Positions 18,719 through 27,832 are shown, counted from the first letter of the stretch. The stretch: 64,000 bases of DNA from Deltaproteobacteria bacterium (GCA_031273455.1 JAISRZ010000083.1:1-64000), one strand, 5' to 3'. The notes: generated by a model not told the origin, from the letters alone. A program made the numbers and translations.

Positions 18719-19028
18719 ATATAATTACCACGTGGCTCGTAATCCGCCAACTATTTGGACTGGTTAGTTGGGGTTGAATATTTAGTCCAGAACTGGCCAC
18801 AACTCTATTTTTTTTTCTGAGTCTCTTGGTCTAGTGGCTCGTAAGCCTTTCTTGACTCCGGCTAAGACCTCGGGTAAAATTTTATTCAAGAAAGGCCTCT
18901 TTACGAGTCATCAAAGACTTGTTATAAAGATTGGCCACGGGCCCAACTGGCGTATTTACCGATTTAAGTGTAATTTTTCCCGGGTTTTTTTAACTATTGA
19001 CCCTAATGAAGGTTTTTTGACGTTGGTT

Positions 19029-20096
19029 ATGACTGAGAACAAAGATAAGACCCCTAAAAATACAGTCGCTCCAGACAATAACGTTAAGGCTCAGGAGGAA
19101 GCTCAGGAGGAAGCTCAGGAGGAAGCCCAGGCGGAAGCCCAGGCGGAAGCTAAAGCCATCAAGCACGCTAAAGATCTTAATGATACGGTAAGCAAGTTAC
19201 TTACTTCTTTAGGCCCTGAAAAATTTGTAAATGATATTATTCGTTTTTTAAAAAAAGATAAAAATATTGATTTTGATTCTGTTGAACTTATATATTCTGA
19301 TAAAGAACAAATAGTACCTCCTTTATTTATTAAAAAACTTGATTTTATAGTAGCCACAAGGCGGAAAAGCACTAATAAAGATGGAAAAGATGTTATCGAT
19401 TTTTATATAGTTGAATTTGAAACTGATTTCAGAACTATAGATGCTACAAAGCATGGTATATACCTGCTATCAGCTTATGCTTACTATTCTAAAGATAAAG
19501 TAATTGTAAATGACCATTTCACTATAATTTATGGACCTAAAGTTACTAGAACTGATAACCATAAGTTTGAAATTTCACATTTAAAGTTTTCACCTGACTG
19601 TATTTATATGTCAGAACTCGATAAGGATGAAATTCTTGAACAATTAACGCTATCAATTGAATCAGGTCAAGCGATTACACCATTTTACTTTCTGTACCTG
19701 CTGTTTTTACCTCAAATCGACAAGGTGTTAGATTATGATATTTTGAAAAAATGCGCTAAACTGGCATTTAAAAATATTTTACTGATGCCTAATGTTAAAA
19801 TTGATTTTATTTATCTTTTTGGCCTTATTAATAAATTAAGTAAACCTCAGGTGGAAGACTTAAAGGAGGAATTAATGTCTTTAGGATATAATGAATATGA
19901 AGTAGATGTTTTGCAAGTCGGTAAGCAGGAAGGCTTGCAGGAAGGCCTGCAGTTAGGCATGCAGAAAATAAAACTGGCGCACGCTAGAAAATTAGCGAAT
20001 AAGGGTTGGTCTGATGAGGAAATCGCTGACTTTTTAGAAGTAACCGAAGCTGAGTTCTCTAATATAAAAAAACAATTTTCATCACAAAATCAATAA
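19029..20096 (+). CDS. Rpn-like PD-(D/E)XK nuclease / putative transposase
   Basis: I prefer ATG 19029 (MTENKDKTPK); the frame is open back to a GTG at 18834 but that part has no family character. A Gln-Glu-Ala repeat (AQEEAQEEAQEEAQ) is encoded by a 12-bp minisatellite at 19090-19150. The core contains KKLDFIVA, then DFYIVEFETDF, giving the D...E-x-E type pattern of the Rpn nuclease fold. The C-terminus has the family's typical EGLQEGLQ repeats and an ending helix-turn-helix-like segment (ARKLANKGWSDEEIADFLEVTEAEF). Rpn proteins promote RecA-independent recombination in E. coli; here the role is inferred. The same C-terminus is repeated three times downstream. Confidence 0.7.
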   Translation: MTENKDKTPKNTVAPDNNVKAQEEAQEEAQEEAQAEAQAEAKAIKHAKDLNDTVSKLLTSLGPEKFVNDIIRFLKKDKNIDFDSVELIYSDKEQIVPPLFIKKLDFIVATRRKSTNKDGKDVIDFYIVEFETDFRTIDATKHGIYLLSAYAYYSKDKVIVNDHFTIIYGPKVTRTDNHKFEISHLKFSPDCIYMSELDKDEILEQLTLSIESGQAITPFYFLYLLFLPQIDKVLDYDILKKCAKLAFKNILLMPNVKIDFIYLFGLINKLSKPQVEDLKEELMSLGYNEYEVDVLQVGKQEGLQEGLQLGMQKIKLAHARKLANKGWSDEEIADFLEVTEAEFSNIKKQFSSQNQ

Positions 20097-20787
20097 TTTA
20101 TATAATTTCAGTCTTATCATAAATAATCAGCGTATTTGATTGTTGTAAATTACATTAAAACACAATCTATGTTACAAATTTTTTCTTAAAATAACTAATA
20201 ATAAAGTTAATAAAACAAATTTTATGTTCTTCCGGAATTTCTGTTTTTTTTTTTAAACCAGCCAATAAACCAAAAAAATATTTCAGTTTCAAGGAAATTA
20301 CTGTATTTATCTATCAGAACTCGATAAGGATTAAACTCTTGAGCAATTAACGCTATCAATTGAATCAGGTCAAGCGATTACACCACTTTACTTTCTGTTC
20401 CTGTTGTTTTTGCCTCAAATCGACAAGGAGCTAGATTATGATATTTTGAAAAAATGCGCTATACTGGCATTTAATAATATTCAACTTATTTATAATGTTA
20501 AATTTGATTTTATTTATTTTTTTAGCCTTATTAATAAATTATGTGAACCTCATATGGATAACTTAAAAGAGAAATTATTGTCTTTAGGATATAATGAATA
20601 TGAAGTAGATATTACGCAGGTAGCTATGCAGGTAGGTATGCAGGAAGGTATGCAGGAAGCGAATCTGTCGTGCGCTAGAAAATTAGCGAATATTGGCTGG
20701 TCTGATAAGGAAATCGCTGACTTTTTAGAAGTATCCGAAGAAGAGTTCTCTAATATAAAAAATCAACTTTCATCACCAAATCAATAA
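20097..20787 (+). repeat. 691-bp tandem unit 2 (spacer plus Rpn 3' end)
   Basis: The three successive stop codons at 20096, 20787 and 21478 are exactly 691 bases apart. Each unit holds an AT-rich spacer of about 200 bases and the last ~165 codons of the Rpn-like gene. Confidence 0.85.
20297..20787 (+). pseudogene. Truncated Rpn-like gene copy 2
   Basis: This copy starts where the parent reads CIYMSELDKDE, but a TAA replaces the codon after DKD, so the open part runs only from about 20404. It reads LPQIDKELDYDILKKCAILAF, the repeat MQVGMQEGMQEA in place of QEGLQEGLQ, and ends in SSPNQ. A 127-residue product is possible from ATG 20404, without the nuclease core. Confidence 0.75.
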
Positions 20788-21478
20788 TTTATATAATTTC
20801 AGTCCTATCATAAATAATCATCTTATTTAATTGTTGTAAATTACATTAAAACACAATCTACGCTATAAATTTTTTCTTAAAATAACTAAAAATGAAGTTA
20901 ATAAAAAATTTTTTTGTTTTTCCGGAATTTCGGATTTTTTTTATAATACCAGCCCAAACCCAACAAAATATTTCAGTTTCAATTAAATTACTGTATTTAT
21001 CTTTCAGAACTCAATATGGATAAAACTCTTGAGCAATTAACGGTATCAATTAAATCAGATCAAGCGATTACACCACTTTACTTTCTGTACCTGCTGTATT
21101 GGCCGCAAATCGACAAGGCGCTAGATTATGGTATTTTGAAAAAATGCGCTATACTGGCATTTAATAATATTCAACTGATTTATAATGTTAAATTTGATTT
21201 TATTTATTTTTTTTAGCCTTATTAATAAATTAGGTGAACCTCATATGGATGATTTAAAAGAGAAATTATTGTCTTTAGGATATAATGAATATGAAGTAGA
21301 TATTACGCAGGTAGCTAGGCAGGTAGGTATGCAGGAAGGTATGCAGGAAGCGAATCTGTCGTGCGCTAGAAAATTAGCGAATATTGGCTGGTCTGATAAG
21401 GAAATTATTGACTTTTTAGAAGTAACCGAAGATGAATTCTCTAATATAAAAAAACAACTTTCATCACCAAATCAATAA
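20788..21478 (+). repeat. 691-bp tandem unit 3
   Basis: Same architecture and the same length as unit 2, with scattered substitutions. Confidence 0.85.
20988..21478 (+). pseudogene. Truncated Rpn-like gene copy 3, frameshifted
   Basis: The frame opens at ATG 21016 and is lost at 21214-21216, where a run of T is one base longer than in copy 2 (slippage). The rest continues in the next frame to 21478. The repeat is QVGMQEGMQEA as in copy 2. Confidence 0.8.
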
Positions 21479-21610
21479 TTTATATAATTTCAGTCATATT
21501 ATAAATAATCGGCATATTTGATTGTTATAAATTGCATTAAAACACAATCTACGCTACATATTTATTCTTAAAATAGCTAATAATTAAGTTAATAAAATAA
21601 ATTTTATGTT

Positions 21611-21625
21611 TTTCGGAATTTCGGA
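21611..21625. repeat. Target-site duplication, left
   Basis: TTTCGGAATTTCGGA occurs here and at 24028-24042 on both sides of the inserted element. The uninterrupted units carry it only once, so it is a true 15-bp duplication (a 16th base, T, is ambiguous). Confidence 0.85.
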
Positions 21626-21726
21626 TGTTGCGACCAAATAGAAATGTCCTATTTATACAAATATTGGAATGTCCTAATACGAGTGATATGATACACCGGG
21701 ATGTAAGATCAACCCCCTGTAGGCAG

Positions 21727-21766
21727 GCCAAGACCAGGGGGGGGGATCCCCCCCCCTGGTCTTGGC
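21727..21766. repeat. Perfect 40-base palindrome with G9/C9 core
   Basis: GCCAAGACCAGGGGGGGGG is followed by AT and its exact reverse complement. It lies between the left end and the transposase stop. It could terminate transcription entering or leaving the element; there is no T-run. A homopolymer of nine G is unusual in this genome. Confidence 0.8.
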
Positions 21767-21829
21767 ACGGAAATTGCATAAAAGTTGTGGGCCACTTTAG
21801 TTATCAACCACTTGCAGGTAGTTGATAAA

Positions 21830-23406
21830 TTAACTTAGTAAACTGAAGTTGATATAGTTACCGCGGTAACTAACCTTCATTGAACCATCGATCCAGTGTT
21901 CGACAGTGATCTTCCTTCGTACCATGTCGGGAGACCCACTTCTGACATGAAGTTGATACTTCTTGCCACCGAACTTAAAGGTGTTGTCTTTATTAACGAC
22001 CCGTTCAGACTTAACACATAGGATACCGGCCAGATTAAGGCCATCAATCGGTCTGTGATAGTCTATCGAGCCTACGGGGGGCCTACTAAACCTGTTGTTG
22101 TGATCAGCCCAAAAGCGGCTTTCAAGGAAAATGTTGGCCTCTTCCAAGGACTTAATGTCATGGTATTTCATGAGATACACAAGACGATCTTGGAGCGTCC
22201 TATATGATCTCTCAACACGCCTTATGCTTGTGGACTGTAGGCATGGATAACGGTTATGTTGAGTTCGCGACAAGCGCGTTCTAACTGAGTTTCAGGGAGT
22301 TGAGCCATCTCAACTTTCCCTGGTGGGTTGTACCTGAAGTGGGAAGCCCGGTCCACATAAATACTATATGGACGCCCGTACTTTAGAAAGTACCTTCTGA
22401 GACAATCCATGTTAGTAAATGTGGAATCCGTGTGGTAAAAACGCCCGAAAACCGTACTGGTGGCGTCATCGATCATACTGACAAGGTGAAAAAAACCGTA
22501 TTCTGGGCCCAGCCACTCGTGTTCACTGGTATCCATCTGGACAAGCTGCCCAAAACAGCTTTTCCTTTCTCTGGTACGGCGGTGAAGGAGTTTCCTTACT
22601 CCGCCATCCCACATTTGAATATCCATCATGATTTTCCGAAGGGTCTCAGTACTAACAAAAATACCGTGTTGATCCCTCAGAATATCATTAATAATCGTTG
22701 GCCCACCACCAGGGGGCCAGGACGAAATAAGCTCCACAATCTTGCCCCTAGTTTCCTGGGACAATTTGTGATTGGAAGGCTTGCCTATGCCCTTATGGAT
22801 CAGTGACGAATCTCCATGATCCCTAAAATCATTGAGTTTGCGCTGGAATTGCCGACGGCAGTAACCTGACAAGTTGACGGCGTCACTGACTTTCAGTTCC
22901 TTGTTTTCGACCCTTCGGAAAAGGTCAATTAGCACGTTCTGAGACGCGTGATTAAGACCCTGTTCCACATTGGGGTCGTCCAAGAGGCCATCGGGATTTT
23001 CGCTCGTTTCCTCAAGAAAGCCATCAGAGTGATCGGCTGAATCAACGATCTCTCCACCGTCACTAGAAGTTTGTTGAAGGCCCTGGTCGACATTAGAGTC
23101 GTCCAGGGGTTGATTGGGATAATTGGCCATCCCTTCAGTGTGGTCGTCAAAATCAATGTTCTCTCCGCCACCGCCAGGCGCTTGCTGAAGGCCCTGGTCG
23201 TCAACAGAGTCGTCCAGGGGTTGAATGGGTTGGCTGATCATCTCACCGGGCAAGCTTTCCTGGATGGCGACAGATTCGACTCTATCGCCGCTTCCTTTAC
23301 GTTTGCGTATGCCTCGAAAGACATTGTCAGACTTCCTGCCGCCTGATGACGGAACGCCATCGGCAGAGAACAGGAGACTAACGCCTCTAAAAGGTTTGAT
23401 ACACAT
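21830..23406 (-). pseudogene. IS1202-like DDE transposase, frameshifted
   Basis: The start ATG at 23406 has GGAGG seven bases upstream. Residues about 40-150 are an acidic, repetitive extension in which PLDD/LLDD ... DQGLQQ is repeated three times. Then comes a helix-turn-helix region (VSDAVNLSGYCRRQF) and the catalytic core: QMDTSEHEWLG (first Asp), YVDRASHF (second Asp) and, in the next frame, RRVERSYRTLQDRL (Glu). The frame breaks at HAYSPQA-TAA, where the family reads SPQAKGRVERS; one base is missing. The second part (22273-21830) keeps the C-terminal domain. Probably inactive unless frameshifting restores it. Confidence 0.85.
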
Positions 23407-23442
23407 ATGTGTACCTCCGTGAATGGGATAAACCATTGTAGA

Positions 23443-24020
23443 GGACATTTCTATTTTGGAGGTATCAAAATAGACATTTCTATTTTTCCCTTAACCAACA
23501 AAGACATTTCTATTTTGCGCTAAGAAGAGTAGGACATTTCTACTTTGATATTATTTTTAAGGACATTTCTATTTTGTTATTATATTAAAAATTATAATAA
23601 AATTACATAGTTACGCTGATAAAAGCCTCTTGATTAGAGTTACAATATAATTATAAAAAGTAGGACATTTCTTTTTGGTGCTTAGTTGTCTAGGACATTT
23701 CTATGTAGGGTTTATCGAATAATTAAGGGTGGCGTTTCTATGTAGTGGTTACGAATGGATGAGACATTTCTATTTAGGCGTTAAGTAATTTATTGCAAAA
23801 ATAAAATGTATATACGTAGCGTTAAGACATTTCTATTTAGATATTAAATGGCATATGAAAAATTCTACTTTGTTATAAGTGGGACATTTCAATTTTGGAG
23901 TAAATGAAAAAAAAGACATTTTAATTTGGCATTTAAGGTAATAAAAATGACATTTTAATATGGTGCTTAGGTGAGAGGTGACAGTCCTATATTGTTATAA
24001 ATGGGACAGATCAATCTGGC
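23443..24020 (+). repeat. Array of ~16 GGACATTTCTATTTTG motifs
   Basis: Copies begin near 23443, 23472, 23502, 23532, 23560, 23663, 23692, 23724, 23760, 23824, 23862, 23881, 23914, 23945, 23977 and 24003. All point to the element's right end and they diverge toward the tip. Spacing is irregular, 19 to about 100 bases. Two inverse copies lie at the left end (near 21634 and 21661). They are probably transposase-binding sites and also cover the transposase promoter. Confidence 0.8.
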
Positions 24021-24027
24021 CGCCACA

Positions 24028-24042
24028 TTTCGGAATTTCGGA
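24028..24042. repeat. Target-site duplication, right
   Basis: Second copy of TTTCGGAATTTCGGA; see 21611. Confidence 0.85.
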
Positions 24043-24096
24043 TCTTTTTTAAACCAGCCAATAAACCCAATTAAAATGCTTTAGTTTCAAGGAAAT

Positions 24097-24628
24097 TACT
24101 GTATTTATCTATCAGAACTCGATAAGGATAAAACTATTGAGTAATTAAAGGTATCAATTTAATCAGGTTAAGCGATTACACCACTTTACTTTCTGTATCT
24201 GCTGTATTGACCTCAAATCGACAAGGCCCTAAATTATAACATTTTTAGAAAATGCGCTATACTGGCATTTAAAAATATTTTACTGATGCCTAATGTTAAA
24301 ATTGATTTTATTTATTTTTTGCATTATTAATAAACTAAGTGAGCATTAAATGGCTGATTTAAATGATTATTTAACGTTTTTAGTGTATAATAAATATGAA
24401 ATGGATATTACGGAGATAGCCTGGCTGGATGGCTGGCTGGAAGGCTGGCTGAAAGGCTGGCTGGAAGGCTGGCTGGAAGGCTGGCTGGAAGGTAGGCAAA
24501 TAATACTGAGGCGCGCTAGAAAATTAGCGAATAAGGGTTGGTCTGATAAGGAAATTATTGATTTTTTAGCAGTAACCGAAGATGAGTTCTCGAATATAAA
24601 AAAACAACTTTCATCACCAAATCAATAA
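24097..24628 (+). pseudogene. Truncated Rpn-like gene copy 4 with expanded GWLE repeat
   Basis: The start of the unit resembles copies 2 and 3 but has stops (CIYLSELDKD region) and frameshifts. From ATG 24350 an open frame of 92 residues reads LTFLVYNKYEMDITEIAW, then six near-perfect GWLEGWLK/GWLE repeats encoded by a 12-bp tandem repeat (about 24418-24492), then the conserved ARKLANKGWSDKEIIDFL and SSPNQ end. The IS insertion separates this unit from unit 3. Confidence 0.75.
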
Positions 24629-24815
24629 TTTATATAATTTAATTTGTTTAGGGTTAATTAGTTAATAATTCTCTATCTTGCATGAATTTCAAGCTTAAGC
24701 GAAATTAGATCGCTAGAGTCTTTAAGGGCTTGCGAGACAACCCAAAAGGCCAGCTTATTATCAGGCCTTAAGGCCCTTAAGCCTTAGCGCCTAATGGGCC
24801 GACCTATTCTGTCCT

Positions 24816-25367
24816 CTATTCTGAGACTGGGATAATGGTCACCGCCCCGGTGGGTTGGGGGATTTCCAAGAGCGTCTCCAATGGTTGGCCCCACTCCCGG
24901 GCTAAGATGACCCGGTTAACCGCCTGGTGGGCCACCACTAAGGCCCGGTTAAAGGACTGGGCTTTAATCTCGTCAAAAGCCGGCCAGACGCGGGCGGCTA
25001 ACCCCCGAAAAGTCTCGCCCCCGGGGGCTGGGTGATCCACAAAGTTCTTCCCGCGCCAGGCCCAGTGTAAGGGCCAACGCTTTTTAACCTCATCTCTAGT
25101 CAATCCATCCCACTGACCTAAAGTTATTTCCTTTAAGCGCGGCTCTAACTTAACCGGCGTTGGGGCGTCCCCTAAGAGGATGGCTAAGGTCTCTTGGGTC
25201 CGAATAAGTGGGCTCACAAAAGCCAGATCAAAGGTAACGCCCACTAACTTATCCTTTAGTCGAGCGATCTCCGCCCTACCCTCCTCGGTTAACGGCCAAT
25301 CCTTTTGCCCCACCAAGGCCCCGGGGGCGGCAACTTCCCCATGACGGACTAAATAGATCTCTTTCAA
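24816..25367 (-). CDS. Histidine phosphatase family protein
   Basis: The 183-residue protein has the phosphohistidine motif LVRHGE at residues 6-11 and the second catalytic region VVAHQAVNR. GQWDGLTRDEV matches the GEWEGLT motif of cobalamin phosphatase/phosphoglycerate mutase-like proteins. Reaction: hydrolysis of a phosphomonoester; the substrate is unknown. It lies five bases downstream of the NTP transferase gene on the same strand and so is probably co-transcribed. In Desulfovibrio a similar gene belongs to the aldehyde oxidoreductase neighbourhood (from memory), so dephosphorylation of a cofactor intermediate is possible. Confidence 0.85.
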   Translation of the reverse strand: MKEIYLVRHGEVAAPGALVGQKDWPLTEEGRAEIARLKDKLVGVTFDLAFVSPLIRTQETLAILLGDAPTPVKLEPRLKEITLGQWDGLTRDEVKKRWPLHWAWRGKNFVDHPAPGGETFRGLAARVWPAFDEIKAQSFNRALVVAHQAVNRVILAREWGQPLETLLEIPQPTGAVTIIPVSE

Positions 25368-25372
25368 ACCGC

Positions 25373-26641
25373 TTAAACCTCCGAGGCCAGTTTATCGGCC
25401 AACTCCTCTAAGGGATCCAAGGTCCTTTGGTGACAAACCGCGCCTGGCTCTTGGCCGAGTTTATTTCTAAACCAAGTTTCCACCTTTAAGGCGTTAGCCA
25501 AGCGAGCTTGTCCTTTGGACTTGGCTTTGGGGTTGTCAAAGGAATCGATCTTAGTCGCGAAACGCTCACTTAAAGAAACAAACTCGGTCTCGATTAAGTA
25601 CTTATCCGCGAGATACAGGGCCATGGCCCCGTATAGGTCCCTTAAGTCCCAATCATTGGCCGCGGGCGGCCAAGTTAGGTCTTTATGCTGCCCCACCAGC
25701 CGCCCTAAGCGGGGGTAACCAATGGCTCTTAAACGGGCCTCCCCTTGGGCCTCATGCTTTTTCTCCAGCCGATCGACGTCATGGATTAGACCGCCTAAAA
25801 ATCCTAATAAGGGATTGACTAACTGGGGCCCCAGCTTATCTTTTAAAGACCGGCTAAGGCGTAAGGCCCCTTTAGCCACCCCTAGGGAGTGGCGAATAAC
25901 CCTTTGCCCTGGCCCCACCAGCTCCAATAAGGCGAATAGATCCCAAGGGTTAGGCCACGGGGCTAAGGTTACGGGTAGGTTAAGAGAGGCTTCGTAATCC
26001 GTTGGGGTGTCGATGTCGGTTAAAACCCCCACGTCCGGTCGCTCCACAAACCGAATGGGCCCATTAGTTGGCGGATCTAGGGGGGCCAAACCTTCTTGGT
26101 AGCGACTGACCCAAGACGGATCCAATAAACCGCTCAAAAAGACTCGTAAGTTAGTGGGTTTAAGCTCTAAGATTTTTTTTCTTAGGTTAGGGCCCAGTAA
26201 GGGCGGATGGCCGCAACGGCCCTTATGGGTGGGGATGATTAGGGCCGCGTCTTGGTCTTTAGGGGTTAAACTTCGGAAAAGGCCGATAACGGCTAAGATT
26301 GATTGCGGGCTAACCAAAGCCGCGTCCACCGGGAGGATCATAACCGGCCCGTCCGCCGCCGCCTCTAACCCGGTGAGGATGGAACTGGCCATGCCTTGAG
26401 TAAAACCCGCGTTATGGACGGTTTTTAGCCCAAAGCTTTCGGCTAGAGCGGCGACTTCCGGGGCCCGATGACCGGTGACCACCAGGCTATTGTTAGTTAA
26501 GTTTAAAGTCTTTAACGACTCGGCGGTCTTCGGCAATAACCCCACCCCCAATGGCGGGGCCAAAGCCTTATGAAGTTCGCCAAAGCGGGTCGATAGACCC
26601 GCTGAAAGGACTATGACGGTTAGGTCCGCGGATTTAAGCAA
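25373..26641 (-). CDS. MobA-like NTP transferase fused to HD domain (DVU_1551 type)
   Basis: The 422-residue protein starts with a nucleotidyltransferase domain: LSAGLSTRFGELHKAL near residue 12 matches the LAAGxSxRMGxxK motif of MocA/MobA proteins, followed by MILPVDAALVSP. These enzymes attach CMP or GMP to molybdopterin. After residue 230 an HD-type metal phosphohydrolase domain follows: RHSLGVAKGA, LIHDVDRLEKKHE and VGQHKDL. The fusion is typical of the Desulfovibrio family used for MCD-containing aldehyde oxidoreductases. Inference: it makes the cytosine dinucleotide form required by Mop. It is divergent from the XdhC-like gene. Confidence 0.88.
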   Translation of the reverse strand: MLKSADLTVIVLSAGLSTRFGELHKALAPPLGVGLLPKTAESLKTLNLTNNSLVVTGHRAPEVAALAESFGLKTVHNAGFTQGMASSILTGLEAAADGPVMILPVDAALVSPQSILAVIGLFRSLTPKDQDAALIIPTHKGRCGHPPLLGPNLRKKILELKPTNLRVFLSGLLDPSWVSRYQEGLAPLDPPTNGPIRFVERPDVGVLTDIDTPTDYEASLNLPVTLAPWPNPWDLFALLELVGPGQRVIRHSLGVAKGALRLSRSLKDKLGPQLVNPLLGFLGGLIHDVDRLEKKHEAQGEARLRAIGYPRLGRLVGQHKDLTWPPAANDWDLRDLYGAMALYLADKYLIETEFVSLSERFATKIDSFDNPKAKSKGQARLANALKVETWFRNKLGQEPGAVCHQRTLDPLEELADKLASEV

Positions 26642-26794
26642 AGTTTATCCTTAGGTCGCTAGGAGGGTATTGTGGGCGCTAAAGAACGCCTTGAAAAAAA
26701 CGCGGTTCTTAGCGATAATGGAATCATTCCCAAAATAACCTAGCCCTCGTTTTATTCCGTTAAGTTTCAGCCAGCCTTTATGGCGGAGAGCCCC

Positions 26795-27832
26795 ATGGGT
26801 TTTAATAATTATAAGCGCTTATACCAGTCTTTACAAAACGGCGAATTGGTCTCTTTGGTCTCTAGTTATAAGCCCAGTTCCTTAACCAAGACCATCTACA
26901 CCGGGGACGCGGCCAAGCGCTGGGCCGAAAAAACCCCGAGCTCCGAAAGTTTGTACCTAGAAAAGACTGGCGATAGGAACCTGACCGTGGAGGTTCTAAG
27001 GCCTCACCCGACCTTAATCATCTTTGGCGGCGGCCATATCTCCAAGGCTTTATCCCCCATGGCGGCCATATTAGATTACCACATCACCGTCTATGACGAT
27101 CGGCCTTTTTTCGCCAACCAGGTCCGTTTTCCCGAGGCCCGTCAGGTTATCTGCGATGGCTTTGACGTTATTGGCCAGAATCTGGAGATTAGAGGCCATG
27201 AGTACGTGGTCATAGTCACCAGGGGCCATAAGCATGACCAGGATTGCTTAAGGTTTGTCCTCTCGGGCCGGGAGCCAGCCTATATGGGCATGATCGGCTC
27301 CAAACGGCGGGTGGCCATCGTTCGGCGACAGATTGAGAACGAGGGCGTTCCCAAAGCCAAGATTGATAAGTTACGCTCGCCCATTGGTTTAAAAATCGGG
27401 GCCGTTAGCCCAGCCGAGATCGCGGTGGCTATTTTAGGGGAAATCATTGAGGCCCGCCATTTAAGCGAAGAGGCCCAAACTTTAGCGGGCGAGGCCACGG
27501 CGGACATGGACGTTATGGCTTATCTAGCCGGCGACGATCTGTCCGAGGCCGCGGTGATCACGGTTCTCTCCTCCAAAGGCTCCACCCCTCGGGCCGCTGG
27601 GGCCAAGATGGTGGCCTTTTTTGACGGTCGGACCATTGGTAGCATTGGCGGCGGCTGCGCGGAAGCCGCGGTCTTGGGCGAGGCCCGGGAGATCATCCAA
27701 AGCGGCGGGTACGCCTTAAGAACGGTGGATTTGACCGACTCCGCCGATGACGATGGCATGGTCTGCGGCGGGACCATGGATATCATGATTGAGGCCGCCG
27801 CCGCCGTTAAGTGGGCTGAGAACGCCTCATAA
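26795..27832 (+). CDS. XdhC-family aldehyde oxidoreductase maturation factor
   Basis: I choose ATG 26795 since GGAGAG lies just before it; an ATG at 26780 lacks a binding site. The 345-residue protein has the Rossmann domain first (LIIFGGGHISKAL, VTRGHKHD, YMGMIGSKRR, SPIGLKIGA.SPAEIAVAI) and the CoxI/XdhC domain last (VLSSKGSTPRAAGAKM, GSIGGGCAEA, MVCGGTMDI). In E. coli-type XdhC the order is reversed. XdhC binds the Mo cofactor and promotes its sulfuration and insertion into the apoenzyme. Place next to the NTP transferase supports a role for Mop. A strong terminator follows. Confidence 0.88.
   Translation: MGFNNYKRLYQSLQNGELVSLVSSYKPSSLTKTIYTGDAAKRWAEKTPSSESLYLEKTGDRNLTVEVLRPHPTLIIFGGGHISKALSPMAAILDYHITVYDDRPFFANQVRFPEARQVICDGFDVIGQNLEIRGHEYVVIVTRGHKHDQDCLRFVLSGREPAYMGMIGSKRRVAIVRRQIENEGVPKAKIDKLRSPIGLKIGAVSPAEIAVAILGEIIEARHLSEEAQTLAGEATADMDVMAYLAGDDLSEAAVITVLSSKGSTPRAAGAKMVAFFDGRTIGSIGGGCAEAAVLGEAREIIQSGGYALRTVDLTDSADDDGMVCGGTMDIMIEAAAAVKWAENAS

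Larger units (their letters stand above)
21626..24027. mobile_element. IS1202/ISNCY-like insertion sequence (2.4 kb)
   Basis: The ends are inverted copies beginning TGTTGCGACCAAAT (left) and TGTGGCGGCCAGAT (right, reverse strand), each followed by a GGACA-type motif. A 15-bp target duplication flanks it. It encodes one DDE transposase on the minus strand, now frameshifted. The right end carries about 16 same-direction motif copies, the left end two or three. Insertion was into the spacer of the fourth Rpn 3'-end unit. Long target duplications are, as I recall, a feature of part of the IS1202 family. Confidence 0.85.

Noticed and set aside
18834..19028. Extended N-terminus of the Rpn-like protein from a GTG
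   Set aside because: No ribosome site, basic low-quality sequence and no family match; ATG 19029 is a better start.
23443..24020. Repeated motif array resembling a CRISPR
   Set aside because: Repeats are only ~16 bases, degenerate and irregularly spaced with no unique spacers of fixed length, and they sit inside an insertion sequence end.
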